DNA of 64,000 nucleotides, taken from Debaryomyces hansenii CBS767. Lineage: Eukaryota > Ascomycota > Pichiomycetes > Serinales > Debaryomycetaceae. The stretch covers positions 310,001 to 374,000 of the forward strand of contig NC_006044.2 of NCBI RefSeq assembly GCF_000006445.2, written 5' to 3'. The notes beneath the pieces are model-generated. The model was not told the DNA's origin, made no database searches, and was given only the letters and a program-made list of their open reading frames with translations. Shown piece by piece: positions 28,939 through 37,595 of the stretch (position 1 is its first letter; every line of letters starts with the position of its first letter). Made by a program: the position numbers and the translations under genes.

Positions 28939-30030
28939 CTATTTCCAAAATGATTTCTTAGTCTTAGATTTCAGCTTAATATTCTTCAAATGTGCCAATA
29001 TTTCTTCTCTCTTCAATTTTTGACTATACCCAATTAAATTTTGTATAACCGATTCATAAACTTCGTAATTCTGCTTCTGATCATCCAATTGTTTATTCCA
29101 AACACTACTCAATTCAATTAATTGAGCGTAATTATCATTATACTGTTTCAATTTCTCTTGCAAGCTCACTGTGTTTGAGGATTCTAAGAACTGATGCGAT
29201 GAATTATTTAAATTATCAGTTTCAATAACTGATAAGATTTCTGTGGTTTTATTCAATAGGTCTGTCTTTTTATCTACTGAAATGCTCAAGTCTTCAAAGG
29301 CAGGTAAATCAAATCCATCCCATTTTATGTCTTCTTCGTTGATAGACTTTCTACGTGGTACCTTTGGAGTTTGGAGTAAATTTTCTTTCTTTATCTCATC
29401 TAAATTAATTGGAACACCCAATTTGATCAACAAATTATGACGAACATTCAGCTTAATCCAGTTTGGAGGTTGTAAATGAGGTATTTGAGACAATTCTTTA
29501 TATATTTCACTTGATCGTTCCGTCAATAAAGAATTCTGGTCCTGATTAGGGTGTTCACTATGGCTTATATCAGTAAATATGTTATCCATTGTTTCATGCA
29601 ACTTTTTTCCAAATAGAGTTGGATTGTTAAGTACTTCTTCACTGAAGCGTACATATTCATCTGACACGTTTTCTTGTGTATTTTCTACTGCTTTTATTTC
29701 TTCTGGTTCCTCGAGTTCTGTAAACGAAGCGTCATCAAACGATCCAAAATCACTATCATCATCTTCGTCTTCGGCAACTACACCTTTATCAGCTCCAAAA
29801 TCGTCAAAACTATCACTCGTTCGATAACCTGAGTCTATGCCCTCCTTTAACTCGGGTTTTGTCTCCTGATCTATTCGCCTAGCTTCCTCAGTTTGATCCT
29901 CTTTGATCTTCTTGTCGTCACCTTTGTCAATTCCTATTTCTATTGTTGCCTCCGTCAAGCTATTCTTCTCCGTAACACTCATCTCACCAGACACTTCATT
30001 GTTTTTGCTCCTAATTGTTTCGTCAGACAT
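28939..30030 (-). CDS. LAA2: AP-1/clathrin accessory protein, Laa2-like
   Basis: This 363-residue protein starts at the ATG at 30030 (TTG further upstream). The N-terminal half is acidic and disordered and carries repeated Asp-Phe-Gly/Asp-Phe motifs (SDSFDDFGAD, DDSDFGSFDD) like those that bind clathrin-adaptor ear domains. The C-terminal half is helical with a conserved KWDGFDLPAFEDLSIS block and a basic tail ending KSKTKKSFWK. This fits the fungal Laa2 (YBL010C) family, which helps recruit AP-1 to the trans-Golgi through Laa1. I am only moderately sure because recognition rests on the acidic motifs and overall plan. It is divergent from PTH1 (168 bp) and convergent with the zinc-cluster gene. 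Confidence 0.62.
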   Translation of the reverse strand: MSDETIRSKNNEVSGEMSVTEKNSLTEATIEIGIDKGDDKKIKEDQTEEARRIDQETKPELKEGIDSGYRTSDSFDDFGADKGVVAEDEDDDSDFGSFDDASFTELEEPEEIKAVENTQENVSDEYVRFSEEVLNNPTLFGKKLHETMDNIFTDISHSEHPNQDQNSLLTERSSEIYKELSQIPHLQPPNWIKLNVRHNLLIKLGVPINLDEIKKENLLQTPKVPRRKSINEEDIKWDGFDLPAFEDLSISVDKKTDLLNKTTEILSVIETDNLNNSSHQFLESSNTVSLQEKLKQYNDNYAQLIELSSVWNKQLDDQKQNYEVYESVIQNLIGYSQKLKREEILAHLKNIKLKSKTKKSFWK

Positions 30031-30198
30031 CCTTATCAATTCTCTTTTTTAGGTGTAATGTAGCTTATAGATTAACGATATTTTTGTTGATATCTTTTTG
30101 ACATTTTTGTGCAACTTAAAGTTTAGGACGTTATTGCAGCTATTAGAAGGCATCATATATAATAAAACTAATACATACAAAGAAGCAATAGAAGCAAT

Positions 30199-30831
30199 AT
30201 GTCAATGGTAGCAGAGAAGGAGTTTATCATTTTTTCTATTGGAAATCCAGGGTCAACTAATAGACATTCTACAGGACATATAGTGATGAAAGCATTGATC
30301 GAATACTTCGGTGCAAAGCAACTATTTAAACCACTGTCCAATTCCATGTACTCTATGACAGAAGTAGACAATATTGCTCTAGTCAAGTCAAATAACTACA
30401 TGAATGATTCAAATAAACTGTTGAAGCAATATATTGAACAAGAAAAAATAGGCCTAAGACAAGCCGTTTTAATCGTCGTCTACGATGAGTTTGATTTAGA
30501 CCTAGGAAAAGTGAAAATTTCACCCTTTAAGAAAAACGAATCGCATAATGGGATTCGGTCTATAAAAGAGTATATATCTCGTCAATCTGCCGACCTGACA
30601 GTCTATAAGTTGGGAATTGGTATTGGACCAAAACCCTCAAATGCCACTACGAGCACCATGTCGTCTTGGGTTTTATCTAACTTCAAGCCAGATGAACGGC
30701 AAATTATAGACAATTTAAGTATACCATTAGCAATAGATTATATAGATCATGTCATAGATGTAAACGGTGAAATCCAAGATTGCAGCAAGTTAAATGCATC
30801 TTTCACGAAGCGGTCGAATTTACAAATATAA
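30199..30831 (+). CDS. PTH1: Peptidyl-tRNA hydrolase (bacterial-type Pth1)
   Basis: This 210-residue protein has the Pth fold motifs: Asn16 in SIGNPGS, the catalytic His23 (NRHSTGH, where Ser replaces the usual Asn after it), Asn in YMND, catalytic Asp96 in VVYDEFDLDLG and the SHNGIRSI loop, followed by KLGIGIGPKP. It releases the peptide from prematurely dropped peptidyl-tRNA and in yeast is mitochondrial. No strong presequence is visible. Length is normal. Confidence 0.9.
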   Translation: MSMVAEKEFIIFSIGNPGSTNRHSTGHIVMKALIEYFGAKQLFKPLSNSMYSMTEVDNIALVKSNNYMNDSNKLLKQYIEQEKIGLRQAVLIVVYDEFDLDLGKVKISPFKKNESHNGIRSIKEYISRQSADLTVYKLGIGIGPKPSNATTSTMSSWVLSNFKPDERQIIDNLSIPLAIDYIDHVIDVNGEIQDCSKLNASFTKRSNLQI

Positions 30832-30899
30832 CGACCCGTCCTTACAAGTTATATATTGAGAGAATATATTGATAGACTGTCTATTGAAATACGATGAAA

Positions 30900-33266
30900 T
30901 CAGAAAACAGTATTCCGTCTATGTAATTTACTGTCTCGTGAACCAGCTCTAAAGAAAGATTTTAGGAAACGTGAACCTGTATCGTTCTCCTCTCCCTGTG
31001 AGTTTCCCGTATTCTCTTGATTGGCTTCATCCTCCGTGGATAAACCGTAGTCATCGTCATCGTAATATTCATATGCATCCTCGTCGTCGTCTCCATCCTC
31101 AGTATTCGGTGTACCAAACTTATCTATGTGTTTCTTGTTGTTAGGGCTCAAGACTTCATCATCACTTGAATCGCTATCATATTCATCATCATCGAACATA
31201 GCTGGTTCAACTTGTAATTCAGCCGCTTCTGGAGACAACTCTGTTCTACCGCTATCGGATGACGTCAAAGTATTGAAGTTGGCAGACAATTTGGTCTGCT
31301 TTCTCCCTTTCTCTATGGCCTTCTCGATACTTAGTCTATGCTTAACAAATAATATTCTAGGGAACATCGCTCTTTCCCCTTTCGAAAGCATTTCTGCCAA
31401 TCTCTCTTCTGTTGGGTCACTTAATATGTACCAAAAATCCTTCAACCTGTTACGAGGCCATATAGTAATAGAACCAGAGAATCTTTGTAGCCAAATATTC
31501 AGCCAATCCTGTTCTAACAAATGGGGTAATAAGTCGAGACTCTTTATCATTTGCAACCATTTAGTTATTTCCAACTTGAATAATTGTTCAAGAGCGGTTG
31601 CAATAAAGCCACCACGTAATGAGGCATATTTTTCCTTGTGTGTCTTGCGACGTGGTATTGCAACTGGTCTTCCAACAGTTCCTTTAGGTGCAAAGAAAAA
31701 CAACAGAATATGTGGATTAACCTGGGACACTATAGAAAAGTTGACATTATAGTACGTATTTAAAGCGTCGATTGGAATGTCTGTACGTAATGAACCGTCT
31801 CTCCATTTACTACCCAACGAAAATGGAACCACCCGATCCGTTTTCAAATCCTTCATCAATAACACAACTGGGTTCAATATCCCTGGAACAGCAGATGATG
31901 CTAAAAGTGAAGACCAAATTATACAATTTGGAGAGGTGATATTATTACATAAAATCACCGGAGAATGGGGATTCGAAGGCACGGTGGAAATATTAAGTCT
32001 CCTTCCAGTCCTTTTGAAAGATTCATAAAACGTTGTAGAGCCCCTAGTAAAGAAATTTGCTTTCCTTGCCCACTCGAGAGAATCAAATCTAGCGCCCGTC
32101 CTCCACCATCTAGGAATCCATACATACCAGGGATCTTCACATGCCGTGATTTTTCTAGCCAATTCTGGTACTAACAACTTTTTCAATTCATCATCAGTCC
32201 TTGTGCACGATAATGCCGCAATTAACCCTCCTCCAGATGTTCCTGAAATTATTGACGGCAATAAATCGTTATCGAGAAGTGCTTTCACAATCCCAAAATG
32301 AGTGTAGGTGAAACATGCACCTCCACTTAAACACAACGCTGTTTTACCATAATTTTTCAGCACAGTTCTAAAAAACCTCCGTTTATCATTAAAACTAATC
32401 TGCTGAGACTCTATCACTTTGTCTATACAAACGATTACTTCGTCAATGTACTTTTCAACCAAATATTTTGTTCCGTAGTATCTATGTGAATATAGTTGTC
32501 TATTCTCTATACCAGCAAAGTTTTTCTTAATACATCCTTGTAAGATGACCATAAGATCATTATCGCGCCCCTCTTCCCTTAAAGACGCTAATTTAGATAT
32601 GGTGAGTTCGACGGTTTTAGAATCGTAGTACGAAAACTTAGGATTTTCAGACCACTTATCAAGATTTAGAAATCTATCTAATTCCAATGCATTCTGAACC
32701 CACTCTTCATAGTTCTGTGATGCCCTTAGTTTGTTCCGTAATTCTTTGCGCTTACCCACCCATGTCAAAAAGTACTCCAGTAATGCGACGTATGCTCTGA
32801 CAATAATATACATGAAGCATAATAAGGAAATCCAACACAGAATAAATATAAGAATAGGCCACCGAAGCATTGTGTATGATGCACTCGACCGAAATTCATT
32901 GGTTATTTTCGAGTGGCCTTCATTCACACTTGATTTTTTACTTTTCTTCCTTATCTTTGTCTTAGGTATGGACTTGCTGGTATTTATTGGCCACCAATCG
33001 CTCTTGGACGAAATCAAGTCTGGTTTGTGCATACCATTTAATGCTGTTGATAGCTCATCTGCTCCCAAGTCATCTAATTCCTCTGTTTCTTTCTGTATAG
33101 TGGCAGCATCTTGAGATTCTTTATCAGACGAAGCTCCAGATTTTTCATTTTCAAGAATTTCGTATTGTTCTTCCCAAGCCAATGCCTTAGCAAAAGAACT
33201 GATATGATCTTCGTTGACGTAGTCTATATCCTCATCGAATAGTTTCTTCCGATTCGTTTTCTCCAT
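30900..33266 (-). CDS. Patatin-type triacylglycerol lipase, Tgl4/Tgl5-like
   Basis: This 788-residue protein has a hydrophobic segment near residues 133-168 and a patatin domain: oxyanion loop LSGGAC (about 323-328), nucleophile elbow GTSGG with Ser344, and the Asp-Gly dyad partner in KWRDGSLRTD. The plan of an N-terminal DUF3336-like region, patatin domain and acidic C-terminal tail (from about 690) matches lipid-droplet lipases Tgl3, Tgl4 and Tgl5. Length is closest to Tgl5 (749) and Tgl4 (910). It hydrolyses triacylglycerol and may act as a lysophospholipid acyltransferase or phospholipase, as reported for Tgl3-5. It is divergent from UTR4. Confidence 0.87.
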   Translation of the reverse strand: MEKTNRKKLFDEDIDYVNEDHISSFAKALAWEEQYEILENEKSGASSDKESQDAATIQKETEELDDLGADELSTALNGMHKPDLISSKSDWWPINTSKSIPKTKIRKKSKKSSVNEGHSKITNEFRSSASYTMLRWPILIFILCWISLLCFMYIIVRAYVALLEYFLTWVGKRKELRNKLRASQNYEEWVQNALELDRFLNLDKWSENPKFSYYDSKTVELTISKLASLREEGRDNDLMVILQGCIKKNFAGIENRQLYSHRYYGTKYLVEKYIDEVIVCIDKVIESQQISFNDKRRFFRTVLKNYGKTALCLSGGACFTYTHFGIVKALLDNDLLPSIISGTSGGGLIAALSCTRTDDELKKLLVPELARKITACEDPWYVWIPRWWRTGARFDSLEWARKANFFTRGSTTFYESFKRTGRRLNISTVPSNPHSPVILCNNITSPNCIIWSSLLASSAVPGILNPVVLLMKDLKTDRVVPFSLGSKWRDGSLRTDIPIDALNTYYNVNFSIVSQVNPHILLFFFAPKGTVGRPVAIPRRKTHKEKYASLRGGFIATALEQLFKLEITKWLQMIKSLDLLPHLLEQDWLNIWLQRFSGSITIWPRNRLKDFWYILSDPTEERLAEMLSKGERAMFPRILFVKHRLSIEKAIEKGRKQTKLSANFNTLTSSDSGRTELSPEAAELQVEPAMFDDDEYDSDSSDDEVLSPNNKKHIDKFGTPNTEDGDDDEDAYEYYDDDDYGLSTEDEANQENTGNSQGEENDTGSRFLKSFFRAGSRDSKLHRRNTVF

Positions 33267-33425
33267 ATTTGGTTACTTGAATATATATTGCTATTGTATG
33301 ATCTATGCCATGGGTTTTGATGATGATGATATCTGTATTTCGTATACAGGATGGAATCTTGCTATTGACTAGAAGTACTAAAAGCTTTAGATTCATACAT
33401 ATATACACGTTTATACTACCAAAAT

Positions 33426-34166
33426 ATGCCAATTAGCTTTGCAGCTCCAATCGAGGTTATAGTCTTAGATATTGAGGGGACAGTATGCCCTATATCATTT
33501 GTTAAAACTACGTTGTTTCCTTATTTTCTTGAAAAATTACCACTGGAGTTATCAGCCTTAACATATCCACTTAAATCCACAAGCAATTCGCCGGTTGAAG
33601 AGATATGCAGCCAATTTCCGGAGAATGTTAGAGTGTCTTCTGATAGTTTGCTCGAATATACCACATCTTTGGTGAACAATGATATTAAAGACCCAATCTT
33701 GAAATCACTCCAAGGCTTCATCTGGAAATTGGGATATGAAAATGGAGAATTGATGGCACCTGTCTACGAAGATGCTATTGAGTTCGTGACGGATTTAAGT
33801 AAGACGAGAAAGATATACATATATTCGTCTGGTAGCATCAAAGCACAGGTTTTGCTATTCGGTCACGTTAAAGGTGCTAATGGGTCACCAGTCGATATGA
33901 ACAGATATCTTTCGGGTTATTACGATATTACCACTGCTGGTTTCAAACAGGAGTCGGGGTCGTATGTTAGTATTTTGAAAGATATTGGATACGAAAGTAA
34001 GCAGTCTAGTGTGCTATTTTTGAGTGACAATGTGAGAGAAGTCGATGCTGCGATTCAAGCAGGCATGAACAGCTTAGTTGTTGATAGACCAGGAAATGCC
34101 CCCTTAAGTGAAGCAGACAAGAAATCATTCAGTATTATAGAAACATTCAGGGACTTGAAATTGTAG
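33426..34166 (+). CDS. UTR4: Enolase-phosphatase E1 (methionine salvage)
   Basis: This 246-residue HAD-superfamily enzyme has the MtnC/E1 signature VLDIEGTVCPISFVK: Asp15 nucleophile and Glu17, which replaces the second Asp usual in HAD enzymes and is typical of this family. Motif II is IYSSGS, the motif III Lys region follows it, and motif IV is FLSDNVREVDAA. It converts 2,3-diketo-5-methylthiopentyl-1-phosphate through enolisation and dephosphorylation to the acireductone. The ATG is at 33426. It converges with RAD23 (72 bp between stop codons). Confidence 0.92.
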   Translation: MPISFAAPIEVIVLDIEGTVCPISFVKTTLFPYFLEKLPLELSALTYPLKSTSNSPVEEICSQFPENVRVSSDSLLEYTTSLVNNDIKDPILKSLQGFIWKLGYENGELMAPVYEDAIEFVTDLSKTRKIYIYSSGSIKAQVLLFGHVKGANGSPVDMNRYLSGYYDITTAGFKQESGSYVSILKDIGYESKQSSVLFLSDNVREVDAAIQAGMNSLVVDRPGNAPLSEADKKSFSIIETFRDLKL

Positions 34167-34238
34167 AACGATTCGAGAATGGCGTTAGTTAACGTTTATG
34201 TATTATTTTTATAGAACTACTAATGTACAAAATAACTC

Positions 34239-35430
34239 TTACATATCTCTAAATAAAATATCAGCAGCCACTTCTTCATTTTTATCACAAGCCATGTAAA
34301 CTTGGATCACCAAGTTACGGTCGAATCCCAATTCACATAACCTATTTATAGCACTTTCGTCTTGTTCGGTCAATGCAATACGAACGGTTTCTGGTTCGTT
34401 TCCTTGTCCCGCACCTTCGACACCTTCACCTTCACCTTCTTCAAAGTCAAATCCCATATCATCGCCACTTCCTAAAAAGCTTCTGATAAAGCCTTCTGGA
34501 TCTTGCTGAATTAAGGCTGCCACTTGTGGATTAGATGCAGCTAATTGTTCTAATAAAGGTTGGATCAATTCTGGGTTTGTTTGCAATGCAGTTCTCAACA
34601 AGCGCATTTGATTATCTTCACCCAAGTCGTCAGCACCAGCTTCTGCTCCACCGGCACCACTTGTTGTATTTCCACCTTCTCCCTGAGCCGCGGCAGCTGC
34701 TGCTGCTTCAAATAAGTTTTCACCTTGTCCTTCTTCACCTTCATGGTCATGTTCATGTTCTTCTTCATGATCATTAGTAGTATTGGTGGTAGATTCTCCG
34801 ATCGGTGCTGATGTCGATTGATCTGCATGACGTTGTAAGGATTCAGGTATACCAGTCAACAAGTACTCAACCGCACGATGAGGATTATTAAATGCTGCTC
34901 TTAAAGCTTCCTCGATTTGAGGTCTTTCGTATCCCATTTCCATAATGTTCTGAATAGTCGCTTCTCTATCATCACCCTGAGCAAATGCTGATCCTGGCTC
35001 CGACCCTTGCTGGTTCGTCGACGCTCCACTAGCAGCTGCTGGTGTGCTACTCGCATTAGTGCTCTCAGTTGTTGCACTAGCATCTGTGCTCGTCTTTTCT
35101 TCCGCTTTGGCTGGCCCTGGAGCTGGGCTAGCTTTCTTTGCCTTGGAGATCATAAAGATGATCGAGTCTCCCTCCTTGATCTTGAACGATTCCAACGTTT
35201 TTTCATCTTGCAAGACCTTACCAGAATAAACAAACTTCAATTGAGATACTTCACAATCCTTTTCAGAAGCAAGCTTTTCCTTAGTCGCTAAAACCTATTG
35301 AATATGTTAGCATTTGTTCAAAATATTATCGTGTTTTCAAGAAATTCAATTGTCGAGTACATACTGTGTCAGAAAGATCCACTTCAATTGGAATCTTCTG
35401 TTTTTTAAAATCCTTGAAAATAATTTGCAT
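34239..35430 (-). CDS. RAD23: Nucleotide-excision-repair and proteasome shuttle factor Rad23, two exons
   Basis: Exon 1 is 35365-35430 (22 codons from ATG 35430) and exon 2 is 34239-35294. The 70-bp intron has donor GTATGT, branch point TGCTAAC (35306-35312) and an AG acceptor at 35295-35296. The joined protein has 373 residues: ubiquitin-like domain (1-72), Ala/Ser linker, UBA1 (about 133-170), Ala/Gly/Glu-rich linker, XPC/Rad4-binding STI1-like domain (about 250-300, ending [13 protein letters not shown]) and C-terminal UBA2. Without exon 1 the first strand of the ubiquitin-like fold would be missing. Rad23 stabilises Rad4 at damage and delivers ubiquitinated proteins to the proteasome. It is divergent from RAD7. 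Confidence 0.95.
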
Positions 35431-35652
35431 GCTGAATTAATAGTCCCTCTTTAATACAGTTGCTATTATTACAACTATCTAATCGCTTATTGTATATGGA
35501 GAGATAATAATTAGAAAATGGAATAAAGTGGCAATTTCTTTGGGCGGTAGAACGAGAAAACGAAGTGCACTACTCATTACTAGATATTTTGATGATAACT
35601 GGTTTTTATCGTTTTAACGTCTTTTTTACATCTAAAGATAGTGTTTTGAAGG
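35431..35652. promoter_or_regulatory. Shared divergent promoter RAD23-RAD7
   Basis: This 222-bp region lies between the two start codons. It contains AGTGGCAATT (about 35528-35537), a weak match to the Rpn4 PACE box (GGTGGCAAA) known at Saccharomyces RAD23. The match is imperfect and the site is only a candidate. Confidence 0.45.
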
Positions 35653-37545
35653 ATGGCTAGGAGGTCTAATAGAAATCAGTCAGGGGTACGTGGTCCGAAC
35701 TCAGCTTTAACTGAGTTTTTAAGGGTTGAGGGTATTACCGATGCGTTTAGGAGAAGACAAGAAAGAGGCGATCCTACGTCTAGGGAAGAATCCCCAGCAG
35801 ATAGGAACGAGACGGAAGATAGCGAGGTTCTGTTACCATCAGTTCCCTTGGATATTCATGAAAATAATTTGGATGGAGAGGTAGATGAAGAAGAAAAGGC
35901 GATACGGCAGGCTGCAAGAAGGAAAAGAAGGGCTGCCAAACGGCGTCTGGGAGGTAGATTCCCAAGTGATAGTGATGATGATGACGACAATGACGATAAT
36001 TACAGCGATGATGATGTGTTGGGAAATGGATTCAAGAAATTTGGAGAGGAAGATAATTGCGTAGATTGCGGCAAGATTTTCAATATGACGGTTTATTCTC
36101 GATACGATAGGGCTAGGAAGGGCTATTTGTGTGAATCCTGTAACGAAAACTTGAAGCAACGCGAGAAAACAGCTCGTAGAAATCAACTCAATGCCCGGAA
36201 GAAGAGAAAGAAGGTTGCACAGGCTTTGTTAGACAAGTCTTCAATCCAAATGCCGACATTACAAGATATTTGCATCAAAAAGATTACTCAGAATATTGAT
36301 GATGTTGATGCATTAGGTGATATTGGACAAACTAATATGAATAAGATTTCTATGATCTTATCCAAAAATAGATCGCTAAACAATTCAACGATGACTTTGT
36401 TTTTGCATCCTGGATTGAAAGTGTTGGACTTTTGGGACTGTTCAAATGTCGACTCTGATTCATTGAATAAGATTGCATCCTATTGCCCTAATTTGGAATC
36501 ACTCACGCTCTTTATGTGTGGATACTTTCACAATGACAATTTGAAGTACTATAGTTCACATCTTCAGAATTTGACTGAATTATCTCTAAATGGTCCATTC
36601 TTAATTAGTGATTCAATGTGGCAGGAATATTTCGAAAATGGTGGTTCAAGATTAAGCAAATTTGAAATTAGAAATACACATAGGTTTGGAAATGATTCGT
36701 TGATAAGCCTACTTGAGAATTGTGGGTCGAAATTAACGAAGCTAAAGCTTTCTAGGTTAGACGGTCTAGATTCCGCTCCTGTTTATGAATTAATTCCGCA
36801 TTATCTTCTGACGTCAAATTTGACAAGCTTGGAAATATCATATCCATACAAGGAAGAATTAATTACCGATGATTTATTAATCAACATTTTATCTGTTACG
36901 GGTGAGAGTTTAACTAGCTTGAATGTTGATGGTTGTTCAAATTTAACTGACCGATTTTTGACAGAAGGAATTGTTAGGTTTTGCCCTAATTTAACCCATG
37001 TATCTATGAAATTATTAGATCAACTAACGGATGAAGGGTTTGCTGCAGCTTTTCGAGAATATTCAAACGTCAATAGTGGTGGGTTAATCAACGTTCAACT
37101 AACTAAATGCACAGGGTTAGGAAACAACGCAATATATTCCTTACTTCATCATTCGGCGCAAACATTAGTTGAGCTTAGTTTGAATTCGATATATAATGTC
37201 GATAAAGACTTTTTGTTTCAAATATTCACTGACGATTATCATCCACTTAAAAAGTCTTTGAAGGATTCTATTGAGAGCACTTCAAGGCGTACTGAGGTAC
37301 ATAGTTCCGATGAAGGGAATGACGAAACTGGAATGACGAAATTTTATGGTAAGATAAATTTTCCATTATTAACAACATTAGACATTGGATTTGTAAGGGC
37401 TGTTGATGATGAGATATTGAACTTTATTAGTGATAACTGCTCAAAGCTCACTATCTTGGAAACGTATGGTAATAATAGATGTACTTTGAGAGCAAACGTA
37501 AGGAATGATTTAATGGTTATTGGGCGTCAGAACGACATTTTATAG
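35653..37545 (+). CDS. RAD7: Global-genome repair protein Rad7
   Basis: This 630-residue protein has an N-terminal basic and acidic disordered region (1-135), a four-Cys zinc-binding element (CVDCGKIF...CESC, about residues 137-162) and then a series of leucine-rich repeats of the F-box/AMN1 type (about 230-600; for example LKVLDFWDCSNVDSDSLNKIA and LTSLNVDGCSNLTD). This is the Rad7 plan. With Rad16 and Elc1 it recognises lesions in non-transcribed DNA and acts as part of a Cullin-type ubiquitin ligase. Somewhat longer than Saccharomyces Rad7 (565). It shares its promoter region with RAD23. Confidence 0.9.
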   Translation: MARRSNRNQSGVRGPNSALTEFLRVEGITDAFRRRQERGDPTSREESPADRNETEDSEVLLPSVPLDIHENNLDGEVDEEEKAIRQAARRKRRAAKRRLGGRFPSDSDDDDDNDDNYSDDDVLGNGFKKFGEEDNCVDCGKIFNMTVYSRYDRARKGYLCESCNENLKQREKTARRNQLNARKKRKKVAQALLDKSSIQMPTLQDICIKKITQNIDDVDALGDIGQTNMNKISMILSKNRSLNNSTMTLFLHPGLKVLDFWDCSNVDSDSLNKIASYCPNLESLTLFMCGYFHNDNLKYYSSHLQNLTELSLNGPFLISDSMWQEYFENGGSRLSKFEIRNTHRFGNDSLISLLENCGSKLTKLKLSRLDGLDSAPVYELIPHYLLTSNLTSLEISYPYKEELITDDLLINILSVTGESLTSLNVDGCSNLTDRFLTEGIVRFCPNLTHVSMKLLDQLTDEGFAAAFREYSNVNSGGLINVQLTKCTGLGNNAIYSLLHHSAQTLVELSLNSIYNVDKDFLFQIFTDDYHPLKKSLKDSIESTSRRTEVHSSDEGNDETGMTKFYGKINFPLLTTLDIGFVRAVDDEILNFISDNCSKLTILETYGNNRCTLRANVRNDLMVIGRQNDIL

Positions 37546-37595
37546 GTACAGGTATTTATGTATAATTAAAGAATAAAATGGAACTATAGTAACAA

